Source of the DNA: Liolophura sinensis
Lineage: Eukaryota > Mollusca > Polyplacophora > Chitonida > Chitonidae
Assembly: GCF_032854445.1 (NCBI RefSeq)
Contig: NC_088305.1
Location: 23,779,400-23,843,399, forward strand
Reading direction: 5' to 3'
DNA: 64,000 nt
Part shown: piece by piece, positions 43,901 through 54,290 of the stretch
How the letters are laid out: the number at the start of each line of letters is the position of its first letter
Numbering within the stretch: the stretch's first letter is position 1
The notes under the pieces: generated by a model
Seen by the model: only the letters and a program-made list of their open reading frames with translations
What the model was told of the DNA's origin: nothing
Database searches by the model: none
Translations under genes and position numbers: made by a program

Positions 43901-46900
43901 TAAATTTTAATTGTCATAAATATCTATAGATAAACAGTTATATACATATATTTATACATGTACTATAACCCTGGTTTTCGAGTTTTAAATCTAATTTTTC
44001 TTTTATACGATTTTAAACATGTCTGTACTTTTTGTTTTACTTTTGGTGTTCATATTATCATATCGAAAACCTTAACCGTCTCACTTTTCACCTTGTTCTC
44101 GCCACGATATGGCTGAAATATTGCCGATGTGGCGTTAAGCCATAATCATTCATTCATTCATTCTCTGACATCCGCGATATTAGGTCAGCACTACTATCAC
44201 CTTAGGAACCACAAAATTGAAGCATAAATTCCATCGACAGACAAATGGCTAGATCAGCCTCAGCGGTGCTTAGATTTATTTCCCCTTTTATCAGAACTGA
44301 GCGTGAATCTAGTTGTACAACAATCCTATTGTAATTTTGTAAACATTTAATAAGATCACCAGCACAAGTTCACTCCAGACGCGACGACCTGAACCAGAAA
44401 TACCCAGACCGTGCATCTGTAGGCTATTTGAACAGGGTAGCTAGAGTTCCTTGTAAATAATATAGTAGACCTACTGTGTAAACAGTTCAAGCAGTGGAAG
44501 AGATATTCTTGTAGTATGTCCAAATTCCGAGAAAGCTATTTACCACTTGTGCCTGCATTGACGAAGTTAACAACTTTTATCTGCCATTTTTATCTTATCA
44601 GTAAATTCTCTGTCAGAGGCTGGGGTTGAACCTGTACCCCTTGTGACCTTGTGATTGGCCCGTTCCCTTTATGATATTAAGATATTACGGGTTCCCTTTT
44701 TTAGTTTAAAGGGCTAGGCCATCGCTGTTTTGTAATGTTAAAGGACCTGGTACGGTAAGGCAGAGAATCGGCTCCCAGAGAGGTACGGTAAAAAAGTGCA
44801 AATTTCAAAATCCCAGGAGAATTGTGCAAATGTCGGAATCAAAAGAATAAAACTCGGGGTAAAAGAGATGGCTGCTTAGTAATAACCTGCCAAAATTGCA
44901 CTCTAGATCAAAAACACCAGTTTTTTCGTCCAAACGAGGCACTGTGTTTTTAATTTACCGGATGAAGATCAACGTTAACCAGAAAAAAATCTTTACTGAA
45001 AACTTCATATGTGTATTTCTATGTACTGTCAGAGTTTCGTTTTGGTTAACGTTTGTCTTTAGGTGTAAAACATAATCTTTATCTTGTGAAGAGCTTTGTC
45101 ATATTTTAACAAGTTTAAAGTCTGTATTTCTAGTATGGTCTATCAGGCGTCCACTAACGAAGTCGCTGCGGAGAATGAAGGTAAAAACAGTCTTGCATTA
45201 AATAATTGTGATCAAAAATTAGAATAGATAAGCTATGGTATTACGTAACATTGGAATTGGTTGAAAGCAAAAGTGGTTGTCTAGCTATCATTAACATTAA
45301 TATGTTATGCGTATAGGAAGTATAAAGTTACATTTCTTATATATTTATTTAACTTACAGAGTTAGAGCCACATTTGTAATGCAGTCAGTTTCATAACTCT
45401 ACAGTATCTATAATGCAAAAAAATCAAAAAAAAAAAAAAAAAAAAAGAAGAAAAACCAAGATATTTCAGTGTGACTCTCACCGACTAAAATTTTTCGAAT
45501 TTATGACCTATACATCACTTCTTTGCATGTTTGGAGCTTTATAAGCCGCATGCTTGTCATATAACAGGAAAAGACGAGTAAAACAGAACTAAAAAAAAAA
45601 GAAGTAGCCTTACGCAGTTGTGAGTAACTGTCACTCACAGCTATAGTCAGTTTCGCTCCTCGAGGTCCACAGGTTCTAACCCTGGCGCCGATTTCCCGCC
45701 TTACCATACCAGGTCCTTTCTCAGTATTGCTTAGTGCTAAGATGTCAAACTTGCTATTGCTTTCGTTTTTAGATTGTTACATCAGATGATTGAACAGCAG
45801 GTAACTACCCGCAGAAATAGTAGCAAAATGGAATGGTTTATCAGGAAGCTAGGAAGCATGAAGAGATCAACGCGAAAATCTCGAACCGGGAGAATTACCC
45901 CGACGTATCACGTAGTTGAGGTGACAGAATTTGAAACCGAAATTTTCCAACCTTTATTATCTTATATTCACTGCGGGACAGGCAAAATAACCCTCAGAAA
46001 TGTGATTGGTGAGTAGATTTATATGTAATAGCTTCCCTTTGTCAACACGAACCCAAAAGCTGTATCTATAACTGTATGTATGGCTAGATGTATGTGAAAT
46101 ATTCGATGAGGTGCTGTGAGCTTAAGGATTCCGACGCCAATAGAGGTTAGGAGTAAAACGATGCGTCGCAAAAATGACCTTTTGACAACATCCGTCAAAA
46201 GTTGTCATGATTTTAAGTCCAGGGGTCGAGTCCACAAAGATATTTCTGACATTAGTCAAAGTTGAAAACGTTGTCACAATACTAACACATTTGCCTTAAG
46301 ATAATTTTAATGAGGTAGTCCAAATTTTAATTTAGAGGGCTCAAAAATAAGCTCTAAAATCATAAAGCTTTGTGAAATCCGCACCTGATGTTCATTAAAT
46401 CAATAAGATTATACTTATTTATTTATTTGATTAGTGTTTTACGCCGCACTCAAGAATATTTCATTTTTATGACGGCGGGCAGCATTATGGTGGGAGTAAA
46501 CCTGCCAGAGCACTCGTGGCGGGGGGGGGGGGGGGGGGGGAAGGCCACGACCATCTACAGCTTGTTGGAAGACCTTCCCACGAAGGACCGAAAAAGAAGC
46601 CAGCATCAGTTGGACTTGAAAACTCACAGCGAAAGCATTGATGGGAGGCTCCAAAGTCATTGCACCCAAGAAGATTAATAAGCTAAATAAATCCGACGTG
46701 TCACAGTATAGAATACACAGCTTAACATCATAAATAATCATTAAATCACCCATATACATTTTGCTTCAGGTTTACTAAATGCAGCCGAGACATACAACGT
46801 CCCTGACCTGCGCACATTATGTATCCGATTTGTGGAGAGCTCTCTCCGACTTAGCACAGTGCTGAAAATCCTGAAATATTCAGAACCGTTTGGAAACAGG

Positions 46901-48295
46901 AGAGTGACGAAGATCATCATCAATAAGGTACCATTTTTGTGCAACTCAGTATCCACATCAGTTCTACATGTATACCTGGTTCACACAGCGGACAGAATGA
47001 AACGAAATGCACATCCGTTATTTTTATTTATTTAGTTAGTTAGTATTTATTCATTTCATTGGTCTTTAGCAGGCTAGCAGGCCTTCTGACTTACGGCCGG
47101 AGAGGAGGCCAGCATGAACTGGACTTGAACTCACGGCGACCGCATTGGTGAAAGGCCCCTGGGTCATTGCGCCATGCTAGCACGCTAACCACCTGGGTCA
47201 CGGAGGCACCACCTTCTAAAACCTATATAAAGTTGTATATATTTGTAGACTATTCCAACGAATTAGAATCTGAACTATTTATATGAGAGGGGTCTCCTCG
47301 GCTCAGCTGGTTAGCGCGCTAGAGCAGCGTAATGACTCAGGAGTTTGTCACCAATGCTGTCGCCGTGAGTTTAAGTCCAAATCATGGTGGCTTCCTCTCC
47401 GGCCGTAAGTGAGAAGGTCTGCTAGCAGCCTGCCTATGGTCGTGGGTTTCACCCGGGTAGAGAGCCCGCTTTCTTCCCAACATAATGCCGGCCGCCGTCG
47501 TATAAGTGAAATATTATTGAGTACGACGTAAATCGCCAAACAAATAAATATGTAAATACTGTTAAATAAATGAATTGAAATTGTGTTCAAATTCGACTCT
47601 CGCTGGTTCAGTTTGTCAGATACTCGACAAGTTGTGTGCTTTCATTTTTGCCGACATCTGCCACTCATAAATCGAATGGAAATGTTGCTATGTATCATCA
47701 ATCAACTAAATAAATAAACGCACAATAAATAAATAAATCAATATTTTTCTTGCTCTTTCAGACAGTTGACTTCATTGCTGACAGAGCAGCCGATATATTT
47801 CTCTTGGAGGAATTCGTCACATTGTCTAAGCTAAACATTGCTTTAATTTTCTCACGCTGTGACCTGAAAGCCTTGGAGTCCGAGAAATGGGACGCCGCAC
47901 TGCGCTGGAGCAAACGACATAGTCATAAGAAAGGAAATCGTTACCTTCGAAGAACAATGAAGATGTTCTGTCGACGTATTGAATTTGAAAACATTCCGCT
48001 GACGAAACTTCTTACCGAAGTTCAGCCATTGGCTGTTTTATCCGACGACGTCATTAAAATACTCGTCCAGCAGCATCGACTAAATCGGCATGTGATTGGT
48101 GGAGATAGTCCGGCACCAATGAAGCCGCCACGCACACGTTTTGCCGCGCAATCATCGCAAAATCTCGGTGTGTCTGTTTTAGGAAAACGTTTGCTGGAAA
48201 GCCGCTTAGATGTATGGCCACAACCTGCTTCTAGTACACCCAAGAAGATACTACTGTCAAATGAAAAATTGGACTCGTATGCATCCTTGAAGTAA
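40770..48295 (+). CDS. BTB-BACK protein, serine-enriched-protein (gprs)-like (five exons)
   Basis: Exons 40770-40911, 41659-41917, 45773-46008, 46770-46927 and 47762-48295 join with matching phases into 442 codons plus stop. The BTB/POZ fold begins near residue 107 (PELCDVQFMVGPDRVPLFG, VKAIIAVRNR). It is interrupted by a basic, Ser/Arg-rich insert (about 137-180) and resumes at HVVEVTEFETEIFQPLLSYI and GLLNAAETYNVPDL. A BACK-like helical region follows (to about 350), including WDAALRWSKRH, then a Pro/Ser-containing tail. BTB-BACK proteins usually dimerise and often serve as adaptors for cullin-3 ubiquitin ligases. The interrupted BTB and the order of motifs resemble the invertebrate serine-enriched protein gprs as I recall it; orthology is inferred. 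The first in-frame ATG (40770, directly after a TGA) was chosen; ATG 40821 is the alternative. Confidence 0.85.
41659..41917 (+). CDS. BTB gene exon 2 (BTB first half)
   Basis: 259 nt, acceptor gtcatctcag, donor ACAG|GTTAGT, phase 1 to 2. A Cys-containing N-terminal segment (FCKDCKCN) precedes the start of the BTB domain. Confidence 0.88.
42925..43200 (+). repeat. SINE-D (relative of SINE-B)
   Basis: Head part 'gggatcaaacccgggtcgag', core 'cgcttggcgctcagcact', then a body distinct from SINE-B ('gcctgggtggggtatcatg', 'tcttcggcatgacact') and a 'gttaaacctaaagcattgat' end with ATTC repeats. Related copies are at 52412 and 56925. Confidence 0.8.
44091..44163 (+). repeat. 3' end of a further SINE family
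   Basis: 'gccacgatatggctgaaata' and 'ttgccgatgtggcgttaagc' followed by (ATTC)n. This tail is familiar from SINEs of several molluscs. Only the 3' end is preserved. Confidence 0.7.
44739..45719. mobile_element. Candidate non-autonomous DNA element with inverted ends
   Basis: The left end 'aaaggacctggtacggtaag' (from 44740) and the reverse complement of the right end 'aaaggacctggtatggtaag' (ending 45719) match over about 35 bp, continuing with 'gc' and an AATCGG block. The 980 bp between has no transposase frame. No clear target duplication was found, so two independent copies of a repeat in opposite orientation are an alternative. Confidence 0.45.
45773..46008 (+). CDS. BTB gene exon 3 (insert and BTB second part)
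   Basis: 236 nt, acceptor cgtttttag, donor ATTG|GTGAGT, phase 2 to 1. It encodes the basic insert (RRNSSKMEWFIRKLGSMKRS and following), then HVVEVTEFETEIFQPLLSYI. Confidence 0.88.
46412..46670 (-). repeat. SINE-A (minus strand) with a 20-bp G run
   Basis: From the (TTTA)n tail to the head, diverged. The usual 'gcagagcc(c)gggg' site has expanded to an uninterrupted run of 20 G (46521-46540). A possible short target duplication AAGATTA is at 46405-46411 and 46671-46677. It is in BTB gene intron 3. Confidence 0.88.
46770..46927 (+). CDS. BTB gene exon 4
   Basis: 158 nt, acceptor attttgcttcag, donor AAG|GTACCA, phase 1 to 0. It encodes the end of the BTB fold (LLNAAETYNVPDLRTLC) and the start of the BACK-like region. 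Confidence 0.9.
47021..47215 (-). repeat. SINE-A with internal deletion (minus strand)
   Basis: Tail and head present ('ggccggagaggaggccagca', 'gctagcacgctaacc'), but the middle of about 90 bp is missing. In BTB gene intron 4. Confidence 0.85.
47289..47550 (+). repeat. SINE-A, full-length
   Basis: Head 'ggtctcctcggctcagctgg', body, and an 'agtgaaatattattgagtac' end with AAAT tail. It lies about 75 bp from the opposite-strand copy at 47021, so the two could form an inverted pair in the pre-mRNA. Confidence 0.9.
47762..48295 (+). CDS. BTB gene exon 5 (BACK-like region and C-terminus)
   Basis: 534 nt, acceptor ttgctctttcag, ending AAGTAA. It begins TVDFIADRAADIFLLEEF, contains WDAALRWSKRHSHKK and VLSDDVIKILVQQHR, and ends with a basic, Pro/Ser-containing tail. 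Confidence 0.92.
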   Translation, partial: TVDFIADRAADIFLLEEFVTLSKLNIALIFSRCDLKALESEKWDAALRWSKRHSHKKGNRYLRRTMKMFCRRIEFENIPLTKLLTEVQPLAVLSDDVIKILVQQHRLNRHVIGGDSPAPMKPPRTRFAAQSSQNLGVSVLGKRLLESRLDVWPQPASSTPKKILLSNEKLDSYASLK

Positions 48296-48820
48296 ATCTG
48301 TTACATGCCAGGTGCCATAAGATATCGACATAGTGCTAATCCATCCAATGAGTTTCACCATTGTGTAATAATCAATATTGGACAGAGCTGACGTGCATAT
48401 AAAGAATAAGGTTTCAGCAATGCCTCGAGAATTGAATGAAGATTTGTTTCAAATTGCCGTCCAAGCTGTGATAACTTACGCTTTTGTTTTGTAACTTCGT
48501 TTATTTCTTTCACAGAATGTCCAGTGACATTTTCAGTTCTCCAAGAATGAACTGTATGCTACCTTATCAATGCTCAGCTGATGTATTGTGTGTCTGTTTT
48601 TTTTGAGCGGATTTAATTGGTTGTTTTTTTTTTGCGTGATTCTCAAGACGATTTCATTTATACCATTTAATGACCTTGAAAACATGAAAAATATCATTTA
48701 TAACACAAGATGTATAGGCCTGTATGATATATGTAACTTCGTGTGCTTAATTTATTCCTTTCTCTCTATTGTGAAGCATATTATATCCGTTTATAATAAA
48801 GGGCGACCCCGTATCTGTTG
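48296..48820 (+). other. BTB gene 3' UTR (inferred)
   Basis: Non-coding, T-rich. The first canonical AATAAA after the stop is at 48795-48800; an AATAAG variant lies near 48404. Confidence 0.5.
48795..48800 (+). terminator. Polyadenylation signal AATAAA, BTB gene
   Basis: 500 nt after the stop codon, the only canonical hexamer in that stretch. Confidence 0.45.
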
Positions 48821-49339
48821 CCTACTGAGAGAAGACTTACCTGTTCCGAAGTTTCTGGGTGGATGTAAAGCTCTTGTTGTACCTAATTTTCGTCAACCCA
48901 TGAATGTGTCACTTTGTACAATGACAGCTGTTGAAGGTCATATGTCAATATCTCCTGGTCTTCTCACATTGCACGACTGTTGGACCAGTGGTGGTGGGGG
49001 AAGGGGGTTGGTTGTAGGGGTGGGGGTGGTTTTTTCGTCCTTAGTGTTTTTCTTCACAACATTCCCTTTATAAAATGTGCATGTGCACAATACGTTCTAG
49101 TTCGCCATCCTTTGGGGTCTTTCCTTAACGGCAAGGGAGGTATTTTCAATTCTACTATTAAAAGCACGAGATAAAGCAGCTTGTGTTGATATTTCTAGAA
49201 AAGCAATTGTGTAATAAGAAATCAATAAGGAATGCAGTTGAGCTGTCCACAACGTTGTCATATCAAAACAGCAATTACCGTTAAGGCGTTTTGTAACGCA
49301 TACATTTCAAGTCTGTTGAGATACAATTAGAAATTTGGC
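48821..49339. other. Intergenic DNA, nothing recognised
   Basis: G-rich tract at 48988-49030. Open frames here are simple-sequence artefacts. Confidence 0.4.
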
Positions 49340-49540
49340 GTATTCAAAACCATTTTTATTTATGCAACTGTGACCAACAATATGTTGGGAGCAAAACGGA
49401 GTTTGTGGAACCCACAACCATGTAAACAGTACATGTAGACCTACCCTCGTAGTATACGGCCGGAGACGAAACCATTCTGAGTTGGACTTGAACCCACAGC
49501 GACCGCATAGGTGAGAGACTCGTGAGTCATTGTGGTTCTT
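49340..49540 (-). repeat. SINE-A, diverged (minus strand)
   Basis: 'acggccggagacgaaacc', 'gttggacttgaacccacagc' and 'gcgaccgcataggtgagaga' identify the 5' half; the 3' half is badly decayed. Confidence 0.7.
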
Positions 49541-51277
49541 TACACAAAGGGCAGATAACTGCGTCTGTTTAACCTCAACTGCCCACATTGATCAAGCCAG
49601 GAGACTAATTAATTCGTCACATAAATCTTACAAAATTTACAAAATTCTTGTGTCAGATATCACAATTACCAGTACTCATTTAAAAAAGGATAAAGGGTTT
49701 TTTTATTTCGGAGGGGAGGGCGGTGGGGAGGGAGCATGTAAGTGCCCGGTTTACAGTTTTGACATGGCAAGTTTTCTCACCTGCTTGATATCTTGCCATG
49801 GACAACCAAAACGTGCCAGACAATCCTGAATGTGTTTGTGTACGTTATTGAATTTGTCTTGTGTCTCGCCTGTACCAGGATTAAGCAGATTTTTTGAGAG
49901 CTTTGCTGAGAAAGTCAATGTTAATCGATTAACAGTCACAAAAACTAGGCGTGGAGTGTACAACCTCTGACGCATTGTAGGTCACTCGATTCTACTGGTA
50001 GATCGTTTGTCCCTGAGGCTTGGTCCACTTGCACTGGTTTGATGAAAATGTTTATTAATTTTAAATGTGATGACAACACAGAATTATGAGTAATTCTAGA
50101 CGACGGACGTTTACAAAACTGCATTTAAAACTGCTGTTTTACTCTTTTGATCTAAATCCGCTGAATCCTTCGTGTAAGATGGCACGTAATTTGGCACCTT
50201 TTAAGCATTTCCATGACTAGCTGGAATAAAACCCGTAGTAAACTGACAAGAGGCCGGTTTCTACTGGTTACTTGTGACCATTTGCCAACTATCACACTGT
50301 CGTCGCTCTTCTCGTTTAGCTCCACGCTGTTCGTGTTTTGTATTGCGTACTGTTGAAGCCAGTATTTAAATAGTTCAGATGAAGAAAGCCCATGTCTCTC
50401 TCGCGCTATCTACCTCGTCATATGCCTAGTTGCGGAAGAATCTATGAGGTGAAGGCACTACAAATTTCTTCAAGCCAATGGTGTCTGGAGATATTGGGTT
50501 ATGGCATTGTATGTAGCCTCGTCTCCAATGCAAAATCCTGAGCGGGTTAGCGTGCAGAGAACAGACGATACTCTTCACAGTGCATGCGTCTATTTCTAAC
50601 TTTCGCTTTAGATCAAGGCACCAATCGCAAATCTTGTATAGAAATCTTGAACAACGCCAAGGTCACTGGGGTCACGATTATGAGACAGGAAGTGATGTCA
50701 GAAAACACAAACAATCCTCTTTCTCTAGAATGTGATAGGAAACATGATTCCAACCAAAACCTGAAACAATTTTATAAATGAATGTTGATTAAATAGTTCC
50801 GCGAGAGGAGACGAGTGATGGGGCTAAGTCTAAACAAGCCTTTGTGCATCTCACTGGCTCCAAAGGTCAACTTGTCTATTGGAGGCACTGATTTAAAGCA
50901 AAAAGTAGTGACTTGTGCGCTGTAAGAAGTGTGAGGACAGCTCTGTAACAGAAAGGAGAAAAAGTCCCTACTGCAACAACAACATACATACACATAGGCC
51001 TAACAGTGAACTCTGATTGGCTTTTCAGTATGTAAATAAGGTCACGAACTGAAAACAATAAGCCAATTAACCAATTAGAATTTACATGCATACTCATTTT
51101 GATCAGCCGAGTGAATGTGGGGTAAATTTTTATCATACCGTCTACTCATGGGCGCAGTGTAACGCGAGATAAACGCGGTTCTACGAGACAAAAGACAAGC
51201 AATGTTTTCCACCCAACGTTTATTTCACATGTAGGCCTGGAGTAATCTATTACATGACGCACAAACTATTTTCAGTC
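49541..51277. other. Intergenic DNA, nothing recognised
   Basis: No exon or repeat family recognised. Frames of 60-100 codons lack motifs and splice context. Confidence 0.4.
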
Positions 51278-51452
51278 CCATGCTGATTTCCCCTTTGGTC
51301 GTATGTGGGACGGTCTGCCACCAATCTTGGGATGGTCGTGGGTTTCCTTCGGGCTCTCCCAGGTTTCCTCCTACCGTAATGCTGGCTGCCGTCGTAGGAG
51401 TGAAATATTCTTGAGTACGGTGTGAAGCACGAATCACATCAGTAAATAAACA
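51278..51452 (+). repeat. SINE-A, 5'-truncated
   Basis: Starts at 'catgctgatttcccctttgg' and runs to the 'agtgaaatattcttgagtac' end and a short A-rich tail. Confidence 0.85.
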
Positions 51453-52411
51453 TTTCAATAAGGTAATGAATACGGCCTGGTGAGTGAGTGCTCATTCTAG
51501 AGAACCAACTTGGGTGACTTCTTCAAATGTCTCCTAGTGATAATGTAGTGTGAGATCTCTTTTCGTTGTTCGTCTTTAATGGGCGCTTAGAGCAAAGAGC
51601 ATGTCAACTAATAGCCAGTGGAGTGCGTGATTTTACAGTGTCTAGACATACATGCCTTTTATCAGGATCAATGCATCAATGGGAAAATTCTCCGCAAGAC
51701 TTTCTGCCAAAAAATTCACATGCAAGAGCTCATAACAAAAAAATTGAAATGTAGGGATACCATTTATAAATGTGACGAATGCCAAAATTGCTTTAACTGG
51801 ATTTAGAAACTACATATTGTTGGTAATATGTATATGCATATGTATTAATTTATGATAGAATAAAAGATGATAGAATGAAGTCTGAAAGATTGAAGCGATT
51901 TTTAAAATTCCTCATTTTGCCATGGAAATGATTTAGATTCTTTTCTGACCAAGGGGAGAGTGGATGTAAATATGTGGAGGATAAATCTTTTCACACTGAT
52001 GTGATATCTCTCCATTTTATTACATTCTGCGTACAAACAAACGAATGGATGTTGTCAGGCTTCCAGGTATATAAATTATATACAAGGGGGAGTAAACCCA
52101 GCTTCAGTTGGATTTTTGCGCCGCACCTGTCCTTACAAATCCCCTTGAGCCCCGTAAGAGATTGTTTACGATGGCCGTCTGCATGGCTGATGGGTGCAGT
52201 TTACGCAGAATGGACAAATGCACTCTGACTGAAAACACAACGACACTGGCATATATATGTATTATTGATGGAGCATTTTTTCATTACATTACATCAGTGT
52301 ACTAAATGATCATAGAATATTTTGAACAGTGGACTGTGGTGTACATATACGTATTGCTTTTGAAATATTTCTAATAGAGTGCAATGGCGAGCCATTCTGC
52401 ATTGAAAGAAT
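51453..52411. other. Intergenic DNA, nothing recognised
   Basis: AT-rich; no exon or repeat family recognised. Confidence 0.4.
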
Positions 52412-52640
52412 AAATGAACGCCTAGAGTTTAACGTCGTGCTTAACAATATGACGACGGAGATTCATTAGGTGTGTGTACATATACTTGTGTATTCTTGTG
52501 GCAGGTCGAGTCCATGCCGCCAAAGTTGCTGCCGCCACTGAAGTATCATGCGGAAGACGCCAGACATGTCACCCCACCCAGTCACATTATACTTACACCG
52601 GGCCAACCAGTTCTCCTTCTTTGCTCTAATCTCAGCAACA
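52412..52640 (-). repeat. SINE-D (minus strand)
   Basis: 'gagtttaacgtcgtgcttaa' (tail end), 'gctgccgccactgaagta' and 'gacatgtcaccccaccca' are the complement of the SINE-D body at 42925. Confidence 0.75.
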
Positions 52641-53949
52641 AGTACTGTTTTTAAAGTCTTTGTTATAACCAGATCCTGGTGTGATCTATTGAAGCATTAG
52701 GCCACTGAAGAGGTCCTACATTGAACAGAATTTTTCTCCGTGGTTAAATATTCCCAGTAATCCATTACAGCAAGTAACATACGCCGTTCTGATGATATCA
52801 CAAAGAGATTTTCCTTATTGTACATCGACTTCATTCTGAGTACGTTATGTGCAAATTTATTTTGTAATAAACATTCTGTAATGATTATGGGATAATGATT
52901 TTAACAACCATCATTTCTGTTTACATCGTTATTGTCCACAGATGCAGCAGTTGGGATCTCGTGCATGTGCAGCTGATCGTCAGCGGCTATTAACAGGCCG
53001 CTATGCTGTTTTACAACTGTTATGCTTTATACGTCAGCGGTCAACCTCAAGCCATGTTGTTATCCAAAAGCCGCTCATTACAAACCACACATCGACCCCT
53101 TTTTGCGTCGATATCCTGCTCGGTAAACATGTGGCGGCGAAAAAAAAAACAACAAAAAACATGATCAAAAAACAAGCGAGGACATGCAGTGTTGTGGTTT
53201 GTAAACTGATCTCAATTCACTCGGTTCAATACGGCAACTTTCAAGTTATGTGACACACCTGTCATTGTATTACTAACAAAAAGAGTTATTTGTTTATTTA
53301 GGTGCTGGTTTTATTTCATTATAGTGTTTAATGCTGTCTTCAAGAATGGGTCATTTATACCATGAAGCTCAGTTTGAAACTGGGCTGTCGCAAGTAAACC
53401 ACCGCTTCTCACCAGATACTTAATTTCCAAGCTTACGGACTTAAAGCCGCGACAATGTGTATATCTCCTTACATAGGTTACTGTATTTATTTATTATTTG
53501 ATTTGTGATTTATACCGTTTTCAAAATGTCTTAACTTGAACGACATGGCTCCACAAACTAATATGCTGATTTACTGCTGCGGTTGATTTAACCACCGGGT
53601 TAGTTGTGTATTGCAGCGGTGCATCAGCCATTGGATGTTTTGGTGTTTGGTTAATTCATGTAGCTACTATGTCACAAAACATTCTGTAGAATTTCTACCT
53701 TATTCTTACGCTGGGTGATACCTCATTCGAAGTTTTGAGACATTAAAATGTCAAATCAGCTTTAATTCACTTGTGTACAAGCTGGAGGTGCGTTAAAGGA
53801 AATATAATCGTTTGGTTTAATTGCTCTTTGGTTCTTGCGTTTGTATATGGGAACGCATTTGTAAGAATAGAGAAGAGCTACGGAACCAAATGCGTAAATG
53901 CGAGAAAAGCAAATGGACAAAGCGATTGTATTCGTTGTTACACATGTAA
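52641..53949. other. Intergenic DNA, nothing recognised
   Basis: A 103-codon frame at 52942-53253 follows an acceptor-like 'attgtccacag' but has no recognisable domain and no matching upstream exon. Confidence 0.4.
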
Positions 53950-54019
53950 CTGCCGCGCTTGGCGTTCAGCATGAAGGGTATAGTGCAACGACTGGTTGAC
54001 CCGTATCAGTATAATGGCT

Positions 54020-54022
<3 letters not shown>
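53950..54022 (+). repeat. SINE-B fragment
   Basis: 'gcgcttggcgttcagcatga' to 'gtataatggctcgg', then broken off by the (AT)n run. Confidence 0.88.

Positions 54023-54097
<75 letters not shown>
54023..54097. repeat. (AT)n microsatellite, 75 bp
   Basis: Uninterrupted AT dinucleotides starting exactly where the SINE-B fragment stops. A SINE-A fragment follows 17 bp later. The sequence can fold into a cruciform and is likely length-variable. Confidence 0.98.
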
Positions 54098-54101
<4 letters not shown>

Positions 54102-54113
54102 TAACTGGACAAA

Positions 54114-54290
54114 TCTCACCAATGCGGTCGCAATTTCTGCTTCCTTCCGGTCTTATATGTGGGAAGGTCTGATAGCAAACTGTGGATGGGCTTGGGTTTT
54201 CTCCATGCATGCAGAGCCCGATTTCCTCACACCATAGTGTGGGTCGCAGTCTAAAAGTAGTCTGGAGTATGGTGTGGCTATGTCCACCTA
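54114..54290 (+). repeat. SINE-A fragment
   Basis: 'ctcaccaatgcggtcgcaat' through 'atgtgggaaggtctgatag' to a decayed 'gtctggagtatggtgtgg' end. Confidence 0.78.

Larger units (their letters stand above)
41918..45772 (+). other. BTB gene intron 2
   Basis: 3855-bp intron, the gene's longest. It contains a SINE-D copy (42925), another SINE tail (44091), a candidate inverted-repeat element (44739-45719) and a poly(A) run (45426-45446). No further exon is needed to keep the frame. Confidence 0.8.

Noticed and set aside
46687-46760. Additional BTB gene exon between 46009 and 46769
   Set aside because: Exon 3 ends in phase 1 and exon 4 begins in the matching phase, and the BTB text (..RNVIG-LLNAAET..) is continuous across the junction.
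48588-49073. 161-codon frame downstream of the BTB gene
   Set aside because: T-rich UTR-like sequence running into a G-rich tract; low-complexity translation with no motif.
52942-53253. 103-codon frame after an acceptor-like site
   Set aside because: No recognisable domain, no upstream exon, simple Lys/Thr-rich end. Not enough to call a gene.
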